From Aporrectodea caliginosa (Eukaryota; Annelida; Clitellata; Crassiclitellata; Lumbricidae): a stretch of DNA of 64,000 bases. Of the stretch, positions 1 to 10,530 are shown piece after piece; position 1 is the first letter of the stretch, and every line of letters starts with the position of its first letter. Below the pieces are notes generated by a model. The model worked only from the letters and a program-made list of their open reading frames with translations. It made no database searches and was not told the DNA's origin. The position numbers were made by a program, and so were the translations under genes. Location: positions 894,521 through 958,520 of the forward strand of contig JACEVL010000108.1 in NCBI GenBank assembly GCA_020284085.1. The letters run 5' to 3'.

Positions 1-1640
1 GATAAAGTGATCGAACACATTGCATTACAATTTCACTATCAGATTGCAGATTTAGATAGCTACAATCAGCTGGCCATAAACAGTCTCGTATAAAATGTTT
101 AATGTCCACAAACTGCAGCTTTAGTTTCCATTCACCAAACAGTTTGAAAGATAGCTGATGAAAGTCTATATTCAATAATTAATCTAATATTTTGTTTTGT
201 TTCTGCCTTCGGGCGTAACAAAGTACTGACTACTACCATTCCTTTATTTCACAAACTCGTTGACACAAACGCAACAAGATTACAAACGGTAACAGTTGAT
301 AAAGTGGTCGAACACATTGCAGTAGGCCTAGATTTTAACTATCAGATTGCAGATTTAGAAGGCTCTATATGTCAGTGCGCCATAAATAGTCTCATATGAA
401 ATATTTACTGTGCACAAACTGCAGCTTTAGTTTCCATTCACGAAACAGTTTGAAAGATAGCTTATAAAAGTCTACATTCGATAGTCTAATATTTTGGCAA
501 ATCCCGCCTACGCCAACAGCAGACTTAGGCCTACGCCTAATCTTACAGGCGTAACTTCACACTGTTACGGTGGAGTCCAGTAACAACCACTTTCTGACCA
601 GTTACCGAATTTTTGTTGCTTTGGTTTGAGTTTGAAGCAGGTTGAAGCAAGGACAAATAATGGCGGTTTATTCCTTCATATTTACACTAACTACCGCAAT
701 GATGAAAGATGTCTTAACATTAGCCTAACTACTTATTGTAATATGTTGCTTAAATTGATAACCTCGTCAGTAGCATATCAAGTTTTTTTTTAAATGTAAG
801 GAGGTAATGGGAGGGAGAATGGAGGAAGGGGAAAATTGGCGGCGAAAGAAAATGGGTTCGTTCACCATAACTTCGTGGGATAGAGTTAAGTTCTTGCTTA
901 AAAATTATTACTTTCTGGTCTATTTTCCCCTCGTCGAGTGCGCCATCTATGGACCACGTACGCCATCTGTTGTCGGGAGTAGAATCGACGTGGGTCTTTT
1001 TTAGTGACCTCGACCAATAGTCATGGGTGTTGCTTAGATTTACCAACAGGCAGGAGATGAATATCTGTTGTACATGCACCCCGTGGCTCAAGGGATAGCC
1101 GAATGTGTCTCACATACAGCTATTGAGGGACTGATTGGAGGTGGCGTTAACGTGTGCCGCGGTAATCGCTCCAGCACTGTCCAGTACTTGGTCCATGTTG
1201 ACTTTGAACTTGATGCTATCTTTTAGTTATGGATGGGAATCCTATGAATCACGTGTGTGCGTGGGCCTGCCACTGGAGACTCCTCCAGTTTTCTATGCAT
1301 TGTTTGGCTTTCTGATGAGTGTATTTTCTTTTGGAAAATTAACATGTAAACTCGCTCAGACATCGCCTATTATTTGTCTTTTCTTGGAGTGGCGATATAT
1401 TAAATTCTAAGTGAACTTGCATATTATTCTTTAGCCATAATTATTATCTTTAGGAGATTCAAGAACTCGGATCACGGAAGACAAAACTCAGTTGAGGAAC
1501 ATATACTTCAAATTTAAAACGTTTTAAAGGTGTTTTTTTTAACTTTTTCATTCTGTAATTTAGAGAGCCAGATAAACCTATTCTGCACAGAGTTCCAATT
1601 GCTAAGTAGTTAAACAGCAATGGTACATCGTTAAGCCGTC
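1..1640 (+). repeat. R1 dispersed repeat, nearly full-length copy with a duplicated 5' segment
   Basis: The segment 1-196 (ATCGAACACATTGCA, then GATTGCAGATTTAGA, CAGTCTCGTATAAAAT and CCAAACAGTTTGAAAGATAG) is repeated with divergence at 297-496. The rest follows in the order seen in other R1 copies: a GGTGGAGTCC block near 570, a purine-rich GGAGG tract near 800-850, the CCACGTACGCCATCTGTTGT block near 955, the GGTGGCGTTAACGTGTGCCG block near 1140, the GGGCCTGCCACTGG block near 1263, and the core-promoter-like TTTTAAAGGTGT at 1522. Comparable copies lie near 19.6, 50, 56 and 63 kb. Its class is unknown and no terminal repeats were identified. Confidence 0.8.
1053..1226 (+). pseudogene. R1 conserved short reading frame, copy 1
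   Basis: This open frame begins GDEYLLYMHP, contains GGGVNVCRG, and ends HVDFELDAIF before a stop (57 codons). The same peptide in the same frame appears in R1 copies at 52981-53145 and 56428-56616. A second block, RVCVGLPLETPPVFYALFG, follows in another frame near 1249-1310 and is also kept elsewhere. I do not recognise the family. It could be a decayed exon or ORF of the R1 element, or coincidental conservation of a young repeat. No start codon is implied. Confidence 0.4.
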
Positions 1641-1840
1641 GGACTAAGTAATTACGTAGTAAGTAAGTAAGACATAATAAGTTAGCTATAATCAATTTCT
1701 CTCTTTTATTAAGTGCATGTAAATAAACTCATTTTACTGCTAACCAGCTTTTTAGTTGCAGACAGAATCCGGAGACCTCAACCGATTCGACAAGTAATTG
1801 CTAATAAGAAGGTAAATTCTAAGATGAATGTTGACATTCT

Positions 1841-2327
1841 GGGGGGGCCGTGGCGCATTGGATAACATCTGGCACAGAGACCGAGAGGTACCGAGTTCGA
1901 ACCCCCGTTGGGCGGATTTGCTTTGCGGTACCTGCCAGAGGACAGTCCATCATTTGATCATCTTTGCAACACTGTTGCCTCACGCCTCTTCTCTGCGGTC
2001 CTAGGAAACCCGGGGCATGTACTCCATGGGCTACTTCCCAAAAAAGCCGCTCCCCTACACCCTACGCCCGAGATTACATGACCGTTTTATTCCACAAGCG
2101 GACAATCTCTCACGCAGATCGTTTATAATAAGAATGTTATACTCTGTATAAATGTGCGGATATGCAATTGGTTGAATAAAGAACAACTTACTTACTTACT
2201 TATTAGCGCCGTTGTATTGCAGGCTGTCTGTTCTGTTAGTAGTTAAGATTTCAATTGCATGACATGTAAATGTACAGCGCAGTGCGTTTGTCAGGCGCTT
2301 CAATAAAGAAAGATATTATTATTATTT
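1841..2327 (+). mobile_element. tRNA-derived SINE (S1), split by a LINE insertion
   Basis: The head 1841-1923 has an A-box-like GTGGCGCATTGG and a B-box-like GAGTTCGAACCCC, typical of RNA polymerase III SINEs. The body resumes near 2202 (GCGCCGTTGTATTGCAGGCT) and ends with AATGTACAGCGCAGTGCGTT, AATAAAGAA and an ATT-rich tail. An uninterrupted minus-strand copy lies at 8329-8556 and a 5'-truncated one at 58743-58937. The SINE itself sits inside R3. Confidence 0.85.
1924..2203 (+). mobile_element. 5'-truncated CR1-like LINE (3' end) inside SINE S1
   Basis: The coding part starts RYLPEDSPSFDHLCNT and matches the last ~50 residues of the LINE at 41.6-44.7 kb (RYLPENSPSFEQLCNT). A run of seven A near 2040-2046 shifts the frame before the expected PEIT stop at 2080. 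The 3' UTR also matches (ATGACCGTTTTATTCCACAA, then GGTTGAATAAAGAA) and ends in a TTAC microsatellite tail, as CR1-type LINEs do. It is a dead copy by severe 5' truncation. Confidence 0.9.
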
Positions 2328-3169
2328 CACGGCTGTGGCAATCCAATAAAGTCGGCGACGACCTTCATGTTAGACACCTTTCAAAAGGTTTCACGTTAGT
2401 TTATAAATGCTTCGTAAATGTTAATTCCGCAATAGATGCGCAATTATACCCGGGAGTCATTGTTAACGGCTCTGGCGGCCGCAAGATGTCGTTAAATACT
2501 TAAATGTAATCCAGAATTAGCCGCCTGTTCTCCGGTAGTGCCAGTCCCAAGCGTGGAGAAATGAGGAGGACGAGGTAATAATTTTGTTTATGACACAACG
2601 TCGTGAAACAACAACTGACTAGAATTAGAAGCGAAAAAAAATGAAAATACAAATTAAATCTTACGACATCAACAGTAATAGAAGTCATAGGACGTCGTTA
2701 AACTCTGCATCAGCAGTAATTTAATGTGTAAATGCATATTTATATAGCACTTTTTCGTTAAAACCCATCAGAGGTTATCAAGAACTGTGATTATACAAAA
2801 ACACAATCAGACGGAATGGTCTTCTATCACTTGGGAAATAGAGACACAGAAAGAAAGAAGAAGCTCATGTCACAGACTGGTCTTCAATCGTTTGCTAATT
2901 AAAGATAATATATAGAAAGTCGGAGAAGCTCATGTCAAAGAATTCATGCGAGCCAGTTCCAGAATGAGGAATTGACCACTGCACAGCGTCCATGTTTCTA
3001 CGGTGAAACAACTAGACCACCCTGTGTTTTAGAAGAAAGAGACCCCCAACCTAAAACAAACAAATTATAGTATGTAATGTAATGTAAATCTTGAAAAATA
3101 TACTCGGCGTCCACAATAGACACGTTAGGGAGACCACGTTATTGACCGTCGCTAGTAGGGGACTATAAC

Positions 3170-3754
3170 TTGTGTTTACAACCATTAGTCCATGCTTTCA
3201 TCTGCTGTCGCATTGACTACTGCAATTCACTATTGGCTGGGCATCCCAAGGAAAGCTTATCCTCCCTTCAGTCGGTTATGAACTCGGCAGCCAGGCTCAT
3301 CGCCCGTCTCCCTCGCCACTCTCACATCTCCACCTACATGACTGATGTCCTACACTGGCTCCACGTTGCCTCTCGTATCCAATACAAGGTACTGCTCTTA
3401 GTCTTAAGAACTCAACTGGGCCTAGCTCCTAAATATCTTTGTGAGTTAATTCGCAAAGCTCTATCTGCTGTCTCTTTCCGCCCTCTCCGGTCTGCGGTTC
3501 GACTTGATCTCCTAGTTCCCCGGTCAAGGACTGTCACGGCCCAGCACCGTCCCTTCGTCACACCGTGCCTTCGCCATCGTGGGTCCTTCTATGTGGAATT
3601 ACCCCCCCTCAATCCGTAGTAAGAATTTAGTCGGGATCCCACCTCCATCCCTTCGTTGCTTGAAGACCTTTTTTCATTCCATCGGGCTGCGCCTCTGAAT
3701 AGCTAGTACTGTAAGAGGCGCTTTACAAATTCTCATATACGATACGATACGATA
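3170..3754 (+). mobile_element. CR1/L2-like LINE fragment, reverse-transcriptase C-terminus and 3' end
   Basis: The open frame 3170-3619 encodes the C-terminal region of a non-LTR reverse transcriptase: FICCRIDYCNSLLAG, then LQSVMNSAARLIARLPR, then YMTDVLHWLHV, all standard motifs downstream of the polymerase palm. A one-base frameshift precedes the WN-LP type motif (3590-3605). The 3' end has an AGGCGCTTTACAAAT tail and three or more ATACG repeats at 3737-3754. It interrupts R3, which resumes at 3755. Polymerase motifs and endonuclease are absent. Confidence 0.85.
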
Positions 3755-4463
3755 ACAGGGCCTGCGAGGCCGACCAATAAAGATTTAATTAGAAACATAT
3801 TTTTGAATAGATGAACTCTCTGTTATGCAACCAGATTTTAAACAGATTGACTAATATGAAAAAGTCATGTTTAAAACATTTACCTTGCAATGTAATACAA
3901 GCTGTTTTATTCAGTGTGTAGAGACACCTCATTTTTGCCAAGATCGTTGACGTTTAGGCCCCTACCTTAAATTAGTGAATTTAATATAAAAAAAGACGTA
4001 AACGGCCTTTGTCGCTAAAAGATGTCGTTAAACATTGGATAAATAAAATAAATAATAAATTTAACATTGGAATCCAAAGTTTAACAACATCTTATGGCAA
4101 GGTAAGCCGCTGACTTCGACAAAAAATTTTTTGACATAAATGCAGCCTTAAATTACGCAGTATATCAATTGAAAAATGAAGTGTTTAACGACATCTCGTA
4201 GCTGATGTCAATCTTACATAAATTTCGCCCAACACATAAAATGTGATTCTCTTGTAAACCGAAATGCGATATTTAAAGGCCCTGCGTCGAACTCTGCAAA
4301 GGACCCTGACAGCAACATGCGTCACTGAATGCTGAAACCAATTCATTTTTAGGAAAACTCCAGTGCTGTAAGAACGGCTGGAAGAGGTCGGGTGAAGAAA
4401 ATCAAAGAAGAGCTAATAATTAGCTAATAATAAGAGCTAATAATTAGCTCTGGGACTAACAGT

Positions 4464-4496
<33 letters not shown>

Positions 4497-4639
4497 GAGT
4501 AAGTAAGTAAGAGTTAACAAGTTAGACAAAATAAATTTCTGATCTTTGAAATATGCTCGATCTACAGGAACCCTACTATCAGAGCATGAATGGCAACGAG
4601 GGAAGTAGATTAGATCAGAAAGAAAGCAGATAATTATGA
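3755..4639 (+). repeat. R3 3' portion with weak repeat fragments and an AAGT microsatellite
   Basis: The start (GCGAGGCCGACCAATAAAGA) matches R3 tails near 30.73 and 53.77 kb. The middle holds decayed GTTTAAC-type fragments near 4080 and 4190. A pure AAGT run occupies 4464-4511 and could be the tail of a lost LINE, because LINE 3' ends here carry AAGT/TTAC tails. No gene is seen. Confidence 0.5.
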
Positions 4640-5093
4640 TGATGGTATAATAACTTCAGGAACTTTGATTACGCTCGTGTGAATAAACTGATTTCCTGCT
4701 AATTGGCTTTTTAGTTGCAGAAGAAATCCCGATACCTCGAGCGATAAAAGACAAATGATTGCAATTATTAAGTAAATAATAATAAGATTAGTACGGGTTG
4801 ACATCAACAGACGAGGCAGTCCAATAACGTCGGTGAAGAACGCAATCAATTTAGACACCTTTTAACAGTTTTCAACGTTGATATATAAATAGTTTCGTAA
4901 ACATTCTTCAATCAATTAGCTTGCAATTTAACTTAGCTTAGCTTGAATATCTTTTAGAACTGTTTGAAATTATTAGCACAAATGATTGTTGTATACACCA
5001 TACAGTGCTACTAAATAAAACTGAGACTCAACTATGCAAGCTACTTGAACATTATATAGAAAAATCATGGTAGCTGCATGTATAGTCTAAATG
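4640..5093 (+). repeat. R3 fragment, 5' part
   Basis: AATAAACTGATTTCCTGCTA, GTTGCAGAAGAAATCC and AGACACCTTTTAAC match other R3 copies. The AAGGTGT module lies on the minus strand at 4853-4866 with a TATATAAATA box about 25 bp upstream on that strand. The copy ends at the TTAA flank of the piggyBac-like element. Confidence 0.65.
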
Positions 5094-5275
5094 TTAACCC
5101 TTTAATGCCCATGGTGGCAGAACTCTATGAAATTCTTTGGGTTGGTAGATAATGGGGATGATACGAAGGGAAAAATGTGGAAAAAATTCTGCGACATTGG
5201 GAAATAGAAATATTGGCATGGAAATTCGTGTCCCTAAAAAGGGACGGTGGGCACTACCGGTCACAGGTTTTTATA

Positions 5276-5793
5276 CATAGGCGGAGACTTGGTCTTGGGT
5301 TTGGGGATCGGTGGATCGGCGGAAGGACGATCGGCGAGGCGCGAGGCGCCGAGCAGGGGGTAAGGGTTTGGAAGGGGGATGTGCCCCCTCCCCTATTTAA
5401 ATTTTTTGTATTTCCACACTGTAATGGTAGCATTTTAAGTTGTCATTTGAAAAATATTGCTCTCTAATTTGAGTGCTGATCGGAACCAGCTATCACTCGT
5501 AGCTTATATGTAGTTTGAGTCGTGTTTGAGTTTGGGGGAGAGGTTTGGGGAGGGGATGTGCCCCTCCCCTATTTACATTTTTTAATTTCCACACTGTAAT
5601 GGTAGCATTTTCAGTTGTCATTTGAAAATAATTGCTCTATAATTTGAGTGCTGATAAGAACCAGCTGTCACTCATAGCTATTATTATTATATTCATGAAC
5701 TATTTCAACAATATTGGGGGATATAAACAGCTCCGTCCCCCACCTCAAGTTTGGGGGGACCGTCCCCCTGTCCCCCCTAAGTCTCCGCCCCTG
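5276..5793. mobile_element. Nested MITE with CAKRGGCGGAGACTT ends
   Basis: The ends CATAGGCGGAGACTT and (reverse) CAGGGGCGGAGACTT form terminal inverted repeats of about 15 bp. Flanks are T-rich (TTTTTATA and TTTTTTTT), so an 8-bp target duplication is plausible but not proven. The interior holds two direct copies of a ~155-bp block (5355-5510 and 5524-5680) containing CACACTGTAATGGTAGCATT. No transposase is present; a hAT-like MITE is the best guess. Confidence 0.6.
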
Positions 5794-6034
5794 TTTTTTT
5801 TAATGAAATTAATGGAAATACTTGAAACATGACTGAAGCTACTGCAGTAGCATGTTATTAAAGTAAAAAATTGCAACATTTCAATGAAAAATAACATATA
5901 AACAGATGAACAGTAGCATATAGAAATGTCAGAACCAGCGGTTAACACATCTGTCCAAATGTAACTATGGAAATGCTGGTCAAAATGGCAAATAGCTAGC
6001 AAAAGTCAATACTGTTTCAACAGAACACATTTAT

Positions 6035-7171
6035 TTAGGCAATTTTGTGTGTGAAACCAGCAAAACAATCCAGGTGTAGGGCAGTCCGGTTGCAAGCCTG
6101 CAGAGGACGCTCAACTGGTGACATGGAATACTTTGCATAATAAGCAGCACATACTGCTCTTATAAACTGAAGATGGGATAAAGGGTGCTCAGTTGCAGCT
6201 GGAGATTCGCGGTACAATTGCCAGGCGTTGTGCATGGAGACCTGAAATAAGTAGGTGATAATAGGCCAGTGCCACTTACGGATGCGTATATACCAATTGT
6301 ATACTGTTCAATGTTGTGATCAAGACCATCCCGGCCCCAATGGTTTTATTGTATCTGGCTTTTTCTGCATTAGACCAACGTTTGGCTTAGGCAATGGATG
6401 CCAAGGTAACAGGACAGCTGTCGTTCCAACGTACAAGCCCATTGTGACTTCTGGATTTTGTAGTCGTATGTCCCACGAGCAGTTTCCGACAAATAAGATA
6501 AGGGACAATCCATAAGTCTGTTACTTCGTACTGTCCCAGTTCCACCAATCCCCATTAGAGACAGTCTCTTGAGCAATGGTATTGACGAGATTTTCTCTGT
6601 GGTGGCAAGATGAGACTGTTCAGATGTCGATGGATGAGCAGAATAATTATCGGTCGAAGCAACACGTGATCGACCGGAAGATCGAGCACCGGTACCGCGG
6701 GCAATCGACTCTGCTTTTTCGGTGGCTGAAAACACAAAAACGAATGGTTGCTCAGATACTGTGAATGTTGATCACCGTTATCGAAAGATTTTAGGTTTCT
6801 TTCATGTAAGATATTTTCTAAGTACTCTGGTTCATTCACACTTCCCTACTAGTCCTTTACGTCCTTATATGATGTAAAAATAGGGTTTGTTGTATGTAAC
6901 AAGAAACTTACTTGCACCATATCCGTGGGCTGCTCATCGTGTCATTGTCTCCCATGCATATGCTCCGTCTCGCAAATATGACGAAATACTTTTGCCTCTC
7001 CTTGAGCACGTAGTTGCTTTCCACATAGATTGTCTGGTGATACATCGATCGGCAGTAGGGGCCTATTTTCTTGGTCTGCGCTATCTCCGTCATTGCTATT
7101 CCATTCTCTGGCGGAGTTATATAAATGTCCGCGCAAACAATCGGGGTTGTCCTCAAGAGCACTGACAGCAA
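6035..7171 (-). pseudogene. piggyBac-type transposase remnant of PB1 with the catalytic core missing
   Basis: Read on the minus strand, 7136-6942 in two frames gives an acidic N-terminal region (DIYITPPENG, then DSADQENRPLLPIDVSPDNL, then GKQLRAQGEA) like piggyBac-family N-termini. The frame 6735-6370 carries GIGGTGTVRSNRL and ARGTYDYKI, which resemble the region after the last catalytic residue. The frame 6235-6035 has HNAWQLYRES and HLQFIRAVCAAYY, matching the piggyBac C-terminal NAW-LYR and FR--A motifs. The intervening DDE-D core is absent and frames are broken, so no active enzyme is encoded. Confidence 0.65.
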
Positions 7172-7741
7172 AACTGTGTTTTTTTGTAAAACAAAACTAA
7201 ATATTTTAAAAACACGAAAATAATTTTTCTATACAGGGCAACGTCTCGCATTGAAATAACGCTATAACGGGTGGATCCAATAAGCTCCAGTCGTCAAAAA
7301 ACATACACGCAGCCAAGTTTGCATGTAAGAAAATACTGCGTCCTCTAATGCCCACAGTCCCTTTTTAGGGACAAACTTTCAACACAGCACAGTAAGGAAT
7401 AAGAACACGACAAATATGAAACAAAAGTATTCCTGCACAAGCTAACTAGTTGTACTTCATAAGCATCAATCATTTTATTCAATTTACTGAGATCATTTAT
7501 TAGAAAAACGCTCACTTTCGAGAGGAATTCATCATTTGTGAAATTTTTCGCGGGCGAAGTTTCTGACGTCATATTTAATTATATAATATTTATGTATCTT
7601 GAAATAGAATGTCTCAAATAATACTATAGACATTAGAAAGTACAGCAAAAAAGACCCTATCAATTTGCGGCTCTTGTACACTAGACTGGAATTTTATAAC
7701 TTTGTGTCCCTAAAAAGGGACCGTGGGCACTAATGGGTTAA

Positions 7742-8328
7742 ATGTGCATGCTGTTTGTAATATTGCCAATGTACAATGTTTGATATGACGTCAGCGACCG
7801 ATGTTGTCATGAGACGTCATTAAACTGATAATTAAACAACACTTCAATCAATTGGTTGACAACAAAGTGTCTCTATAAACGGTTCTGGCAGCCGCAAGAT
7901 GTCGTTAAATACTTAAAAGTAATCCAGAATTTGTCGCCTCAACCTGTTCGCTGTTAGTTAAAGTCTGCATCAGCAGTTACTAAATTTGTAAATTCATCTT
8001 TATAGAGCGGTCTCTTCGAGAAAACTCATCAACGGTGATCCTGACCTGTGACTATACAGCAGACAGAATGGTCCTCAATGGCTTTCGAATTAGAGACGCA
8101 CAAAGAAAGAAAGAAGTCCATGTCCAAAATGGCATGGAAGCCTGCTCAAGTATGCTGACGTAAGCAAAAATTAGCTTAGAATAACACAGAATTAAATTTC
8201 GTCATTTAATATCAGTTGAAAATCAAGTGTTCAATACATCTTGGGGCTGACAGTAAGGATGAGCCGATTGGCATTTTTTGCCGATTTCCGATTCCGATTA
8301 ATTGGCCGGTTTTTTCGCCGATTCCGAT
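7742..8328 (+). repeat. R3 fragment, duplicated segment and CCGATT-rich element end
   Basis: TCTGGCAGCCGCAAGATGTC with GTTAAAT near 7884 and TCTGCATCAGCAGT near 7960 identify R3. The ~135-bp segment 8100-8235 (AAGCCTGCTCAAGTATGCTG) is repeated at 8577-8710 on the far side of the SINE. The stretch 8268-8328 has CCGATTCCGATTAAT repeats, a sequence type common at hAT-like element ends. No gene is seen. Confidence 0.55.
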
Positions 8329-8556
8329 TAATAATAATAATAATAATAATATAATATCTTTTCTTTATTAAGCGCTTGACAAACGCACTGCGCTGTACAT
8401 TTACATGTTATGCAATTGAAATCTTAACTACTAACAGAACAGAAAGCCTTGCAATACAACGCCGCTAATAGCAGCCTACAAAGCATATCCGCCCAACGGG
8501 GGCTCGAACTCGGTACCTCTCGGTCTGTGTGCCAGATGTTATCCAAAGCGCCCTTC
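8329..8556 (-). mobile_element. tRNA-derived SINE S1, uninterrupted copy
   Basis: On the minus strand the head reads TTTGGATAACATCTGGCACA with a B-box-like GAGTTCGAGCCCC, then GGCGTTGTATTGCAAGGC, TGTACAGCGCAGTGCGTTTG, AATAAAGAA and an ATT-repeat tail, which is at low coordinates because the element is inverted. It serves as the reference for the split copy at 1841-2327. It lies within a CCGATT-rich stretch. No clear target duplication was found. Confidence 0.85.
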
Positions 8557-8880
8557 ATATGAGCAATATTAAAAGGCCTACAAAGAAAGAAGAATTGCAT
8601 GTCCAAAATGGTATTGAAGCCTGCTCAAGTATGCTGACGTAAGCAAAAATTAGCTTAGAATAATACAGAATTAAATTGCGACATTTAATACCAGTTGAAA
8701 ATCAAATTGTTTATCCGTTTATTACGACGTCACCACTTATCTGCGAGAAGTTGTATTATTCTTCATAGTAAATCGGTTGAAAACAAAATTAATTAGCGTC
8801 GCCGTCTCAATCATTCTGGCTTTTTACTGGCGCCACCTTAAAATGACTGTGGCGGATTTACCACTCTTTGGTTACCATCA
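8557..8880 (+). repeat. Second copy of the 135-bp segment and a unit A-like fragment
   Basis: 8577-8710 repeats 8100-8235 with small differences (AACACAGAATTAAAT versus AATACAGAATTAAAT). 8720-8880 holds a diverged unit A-like antisense segment (TAGCGTCGCCGTCTC, TGGCGCCACC) that leads to the GTTTAATG target of the next MITE. Confidence 0.5.
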
Positions 8881-8888
8881 GTTTAATG

Positions 8889-9384
8889 CATAGTTGTTAA
8901 AAACGGTAAAATCAAAATAAAAAACGGAAAAAAACGTCGTTTTATTGAAAATAATAAAAAACGAAAAAAAACGAGAAAAAAACGGAAACGAAAATAATTT
9001 GACTTTGCTACATCTTCTACTGCATTTTTAAATTAAAAACCGTGTTTACACAATTTAATTTTAATCAGCAAATAACATAACTTTATTAGTAAACACCAAG
9101 TAGCCTAACAGTAGGCCTAATCTACAACAATTATTATTTTTTCCATAAGTACTGACGTATTAAAGTGACGTATATATAAGATGAATCCTTGACAGCATGG
9201 AGACAACGTAAGGGATATCAGACAAAAATTAAATTAAAGAAATAGTAACAGACAGTAAATAAATAAATAAAGTTACATACAAATAATAAAAAACGAAAAA
9301 AAACGTGACGAGAAATAAAAAACGAAAAAAACCACGTTTTTTGGAGAAGAATAAAAAACGAAAAAAAAGTTTTTTACATCTATG
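8889..9384. mobile_element. hAT-like MITE with an A-rich interior
   Basis: The 8-bp duplication GTTTAATG at 8881-8888 and 9385-9392 flanks ends CATAGTTGTTAAAAAC and (reverse) CATAGATGTAAAAAAC. The 8-bp target duplication points to the hAT superfamily. The interior repeats AAAAAACGAAAAAAAACG near both ends and has no coding capacity. The empty site can be read as ATCAGTTTAATGACATCTTA, a normal GTTTAAYGACATCTT repeat end. Confidence 0.85.
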
Positions 9385-9392
9385 GTTTAATG

Positions 9393-10170
9393 ACATCTTA
9401 TGGCACCGTTCTTATGGCATAGGCTGACACAATTTCCACAATATATAGTAGAAAGTAGCATTTTTATTAAAAATAGGTGATCAAATTAAATATCGTATTT
9501 AATTTAGTAGTTGCTGCTGTTTAATTGTTTATTATCTTGATTGACGTTAACAGCGGCCGTTGACGTCGATATGATTATGATTTTGGCGCAGTTTCCAACA
9601 GACGGGTACGACTGATAAAGATAGTTAACTGTGTAGGGAACTGGGATCTATAAATAACGTTGTGGAATGCGTTTTAAAGGTGTGTGACGAGAGCATTTGC
9701 GTCATATGCGACCGTAACCGTTGATTATAAGCTTGAACATTTAGTACTACATTTCTTTCTCAGATCGCAGATTTTACCGTTTGATATCGTCAGCTGGTAA
9801 TAAACAGTCTTGTATAAAATATTTAATGTCCATTAACAGCACATACAGTTTAAAGTCAGAAAGATGGTTTATAGAAATCTACATTCAACGATACTATATA
9901 CCGTAACATTCTACGTGTGCCAACAACAGACTCAACCGCACAGACTAAACTTTATATTGTGACGGTGGAGTCCGGTCAATAACACTTTATAAAGATCTGC
10001 TGACAGTCACCACCACTTTCTGGCCATATGCTGAAATATATTTTGCGTTGCTTTGCATGTTTAAAGGGAATTCAAGCAACTACTATTATAAACGACAGTG
10101 TATTCATGCATATTTAACTATCGCAATGATGATAGATGACACGTTACCTCAATTAGTCAGTGTTGTATGT
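9393..10170 (+). repeat. R1 copy, 5' part
   Basis: GCGGCCGTTGACGTCGATA near 9550 is followed by a TATAAATA box at 9649 and TTTTAAAGGTGTGTGACGAG at 9672. Then come CATTTGCGTCATATGCGACC, CAGTTTAAAGTCAGAAAGAT and the GACGGTGGAGTCCGGTCA block near 9961. It ends near CAATGATGATAGATGACACG. The later GTTAACGTGTGCCG and GCCTGCCACTGG blocks of R1 are missing. Confidence 0.75.
9649..9683 (+). promoter_or_regulatory. Core-promoter-like module (TATA plus AAGGTGT) in R1
   Basis: TATAAATA at 9649-9656 is followed by TTTTAAAGGTGT at 9672-9683. The first T of the TATA box to the A of AAGGTGT is 28 bp, as in other R1 copies. At this spacing a TATA-directed start would fall inside the motif. Promoter activity is inferred only. 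Confidence 0.45.
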
Positions 10171-10244
10171 GCATAAATCGGTAAAGACATCCACAAATCC
10201 CTGTGGCAGCCACGCTTGGTCATCCACTGGACATCAATATCTGG

Positions 10245-10530
10245 ACACCACTTTGATACGAAGCAGCGCTCGTGAATAAGCTGGTGCCCTGCGCTTCGTG
10301 CTACAGTATCGCTATAGAAATTTAGAGTTTACAATAACGATTGTGATCTACCATTCTCCAAAGCATAATGGCTGGGATACGGAATTGGATTAGTTTTAAG
10401 TTATGTTGCAAGATAAACACAACTCTAATCGGGATGTGCAAAAATACAAGCTCAATTTAGACACCTTAAAATTAAGTCCAACATCGGCTATTATAACCAC
10501 CAATCGGGTTCAGTCGATTGATTGGGTTCT
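10245..10530 (-). repeat. LINE 3'-end fragment followed by an E-family copy
   Basis: 10254-10345 (GATACGAAGCAGCGCTCGTG, GCGCTATAGAAATTT, then ATAACGATTGTGA) is a LINE 3'-end type also seen at 54619 and 27195. The rest on the minus strand is family E, with the module ATTTTAAGGTGTCTAAATTG at about 10454-10473. The same E sequence forms both arms of the foldback at 54.5-54.9 kb. Confidence 0.65.

Larger units (their letters stand above)
1680..3154 (+). repeat. R3 dispersed repeat, copy interrupted by a SINE and a LINE
   Basis: R3 runs 1680-1840 and resumes at 2328. Markers are GCTTTTTAGTTGCAGA near 1750, TAGACACCTTT at 2371 (the reverse of the AAGGTGT module), CAAGATGTCGTTAAAT near 2482, a unit A-like segment near 2525-2615, and GGACGTCGTTAAACTCTGCA near 2690. 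The stretch 2725-3070, read on the minus strand, looks like the decayed C-terminal end of a CR1/L2-type reverse transcriptase and ends in a GGCGCTATATAAAT-like tail. The same order recurs near 29.0-29.7 and 59.6-60.2 kb. The element as a whole is unclassified. Confidence 0.75.
5098..7737 (-). mobile_element. piggyBac-like DNA transposon PB1, degenerate
   Basis: The element is flanked by TTAA at 5094-5097 and 7738-7741, the piggyBac target duplication. The ends read CCCTTTAATGCCCATGGTGG and, from the other side, CCCATTAGTGCCCACGGTCC, so they form terminal inverted repeats. A palindrome GTCCCTAAAAAGGGAC lies near both ends (5230, 7706) and once internally (7357 as the A/T variant). Transposase relics lie on the minus strand. 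A second element is nested at 5276-5793. The stretch 7344-7737 has its own inverted ends and may be a short relative. Confidence 0.8.

Noticed and set aside
1860..1925. Possible functional tRNA gene at the SINE S1 head
   Set aside because: It has A- and B-box-like words but no complete cloverleaf, and it continues into a SINE body present in other copies.
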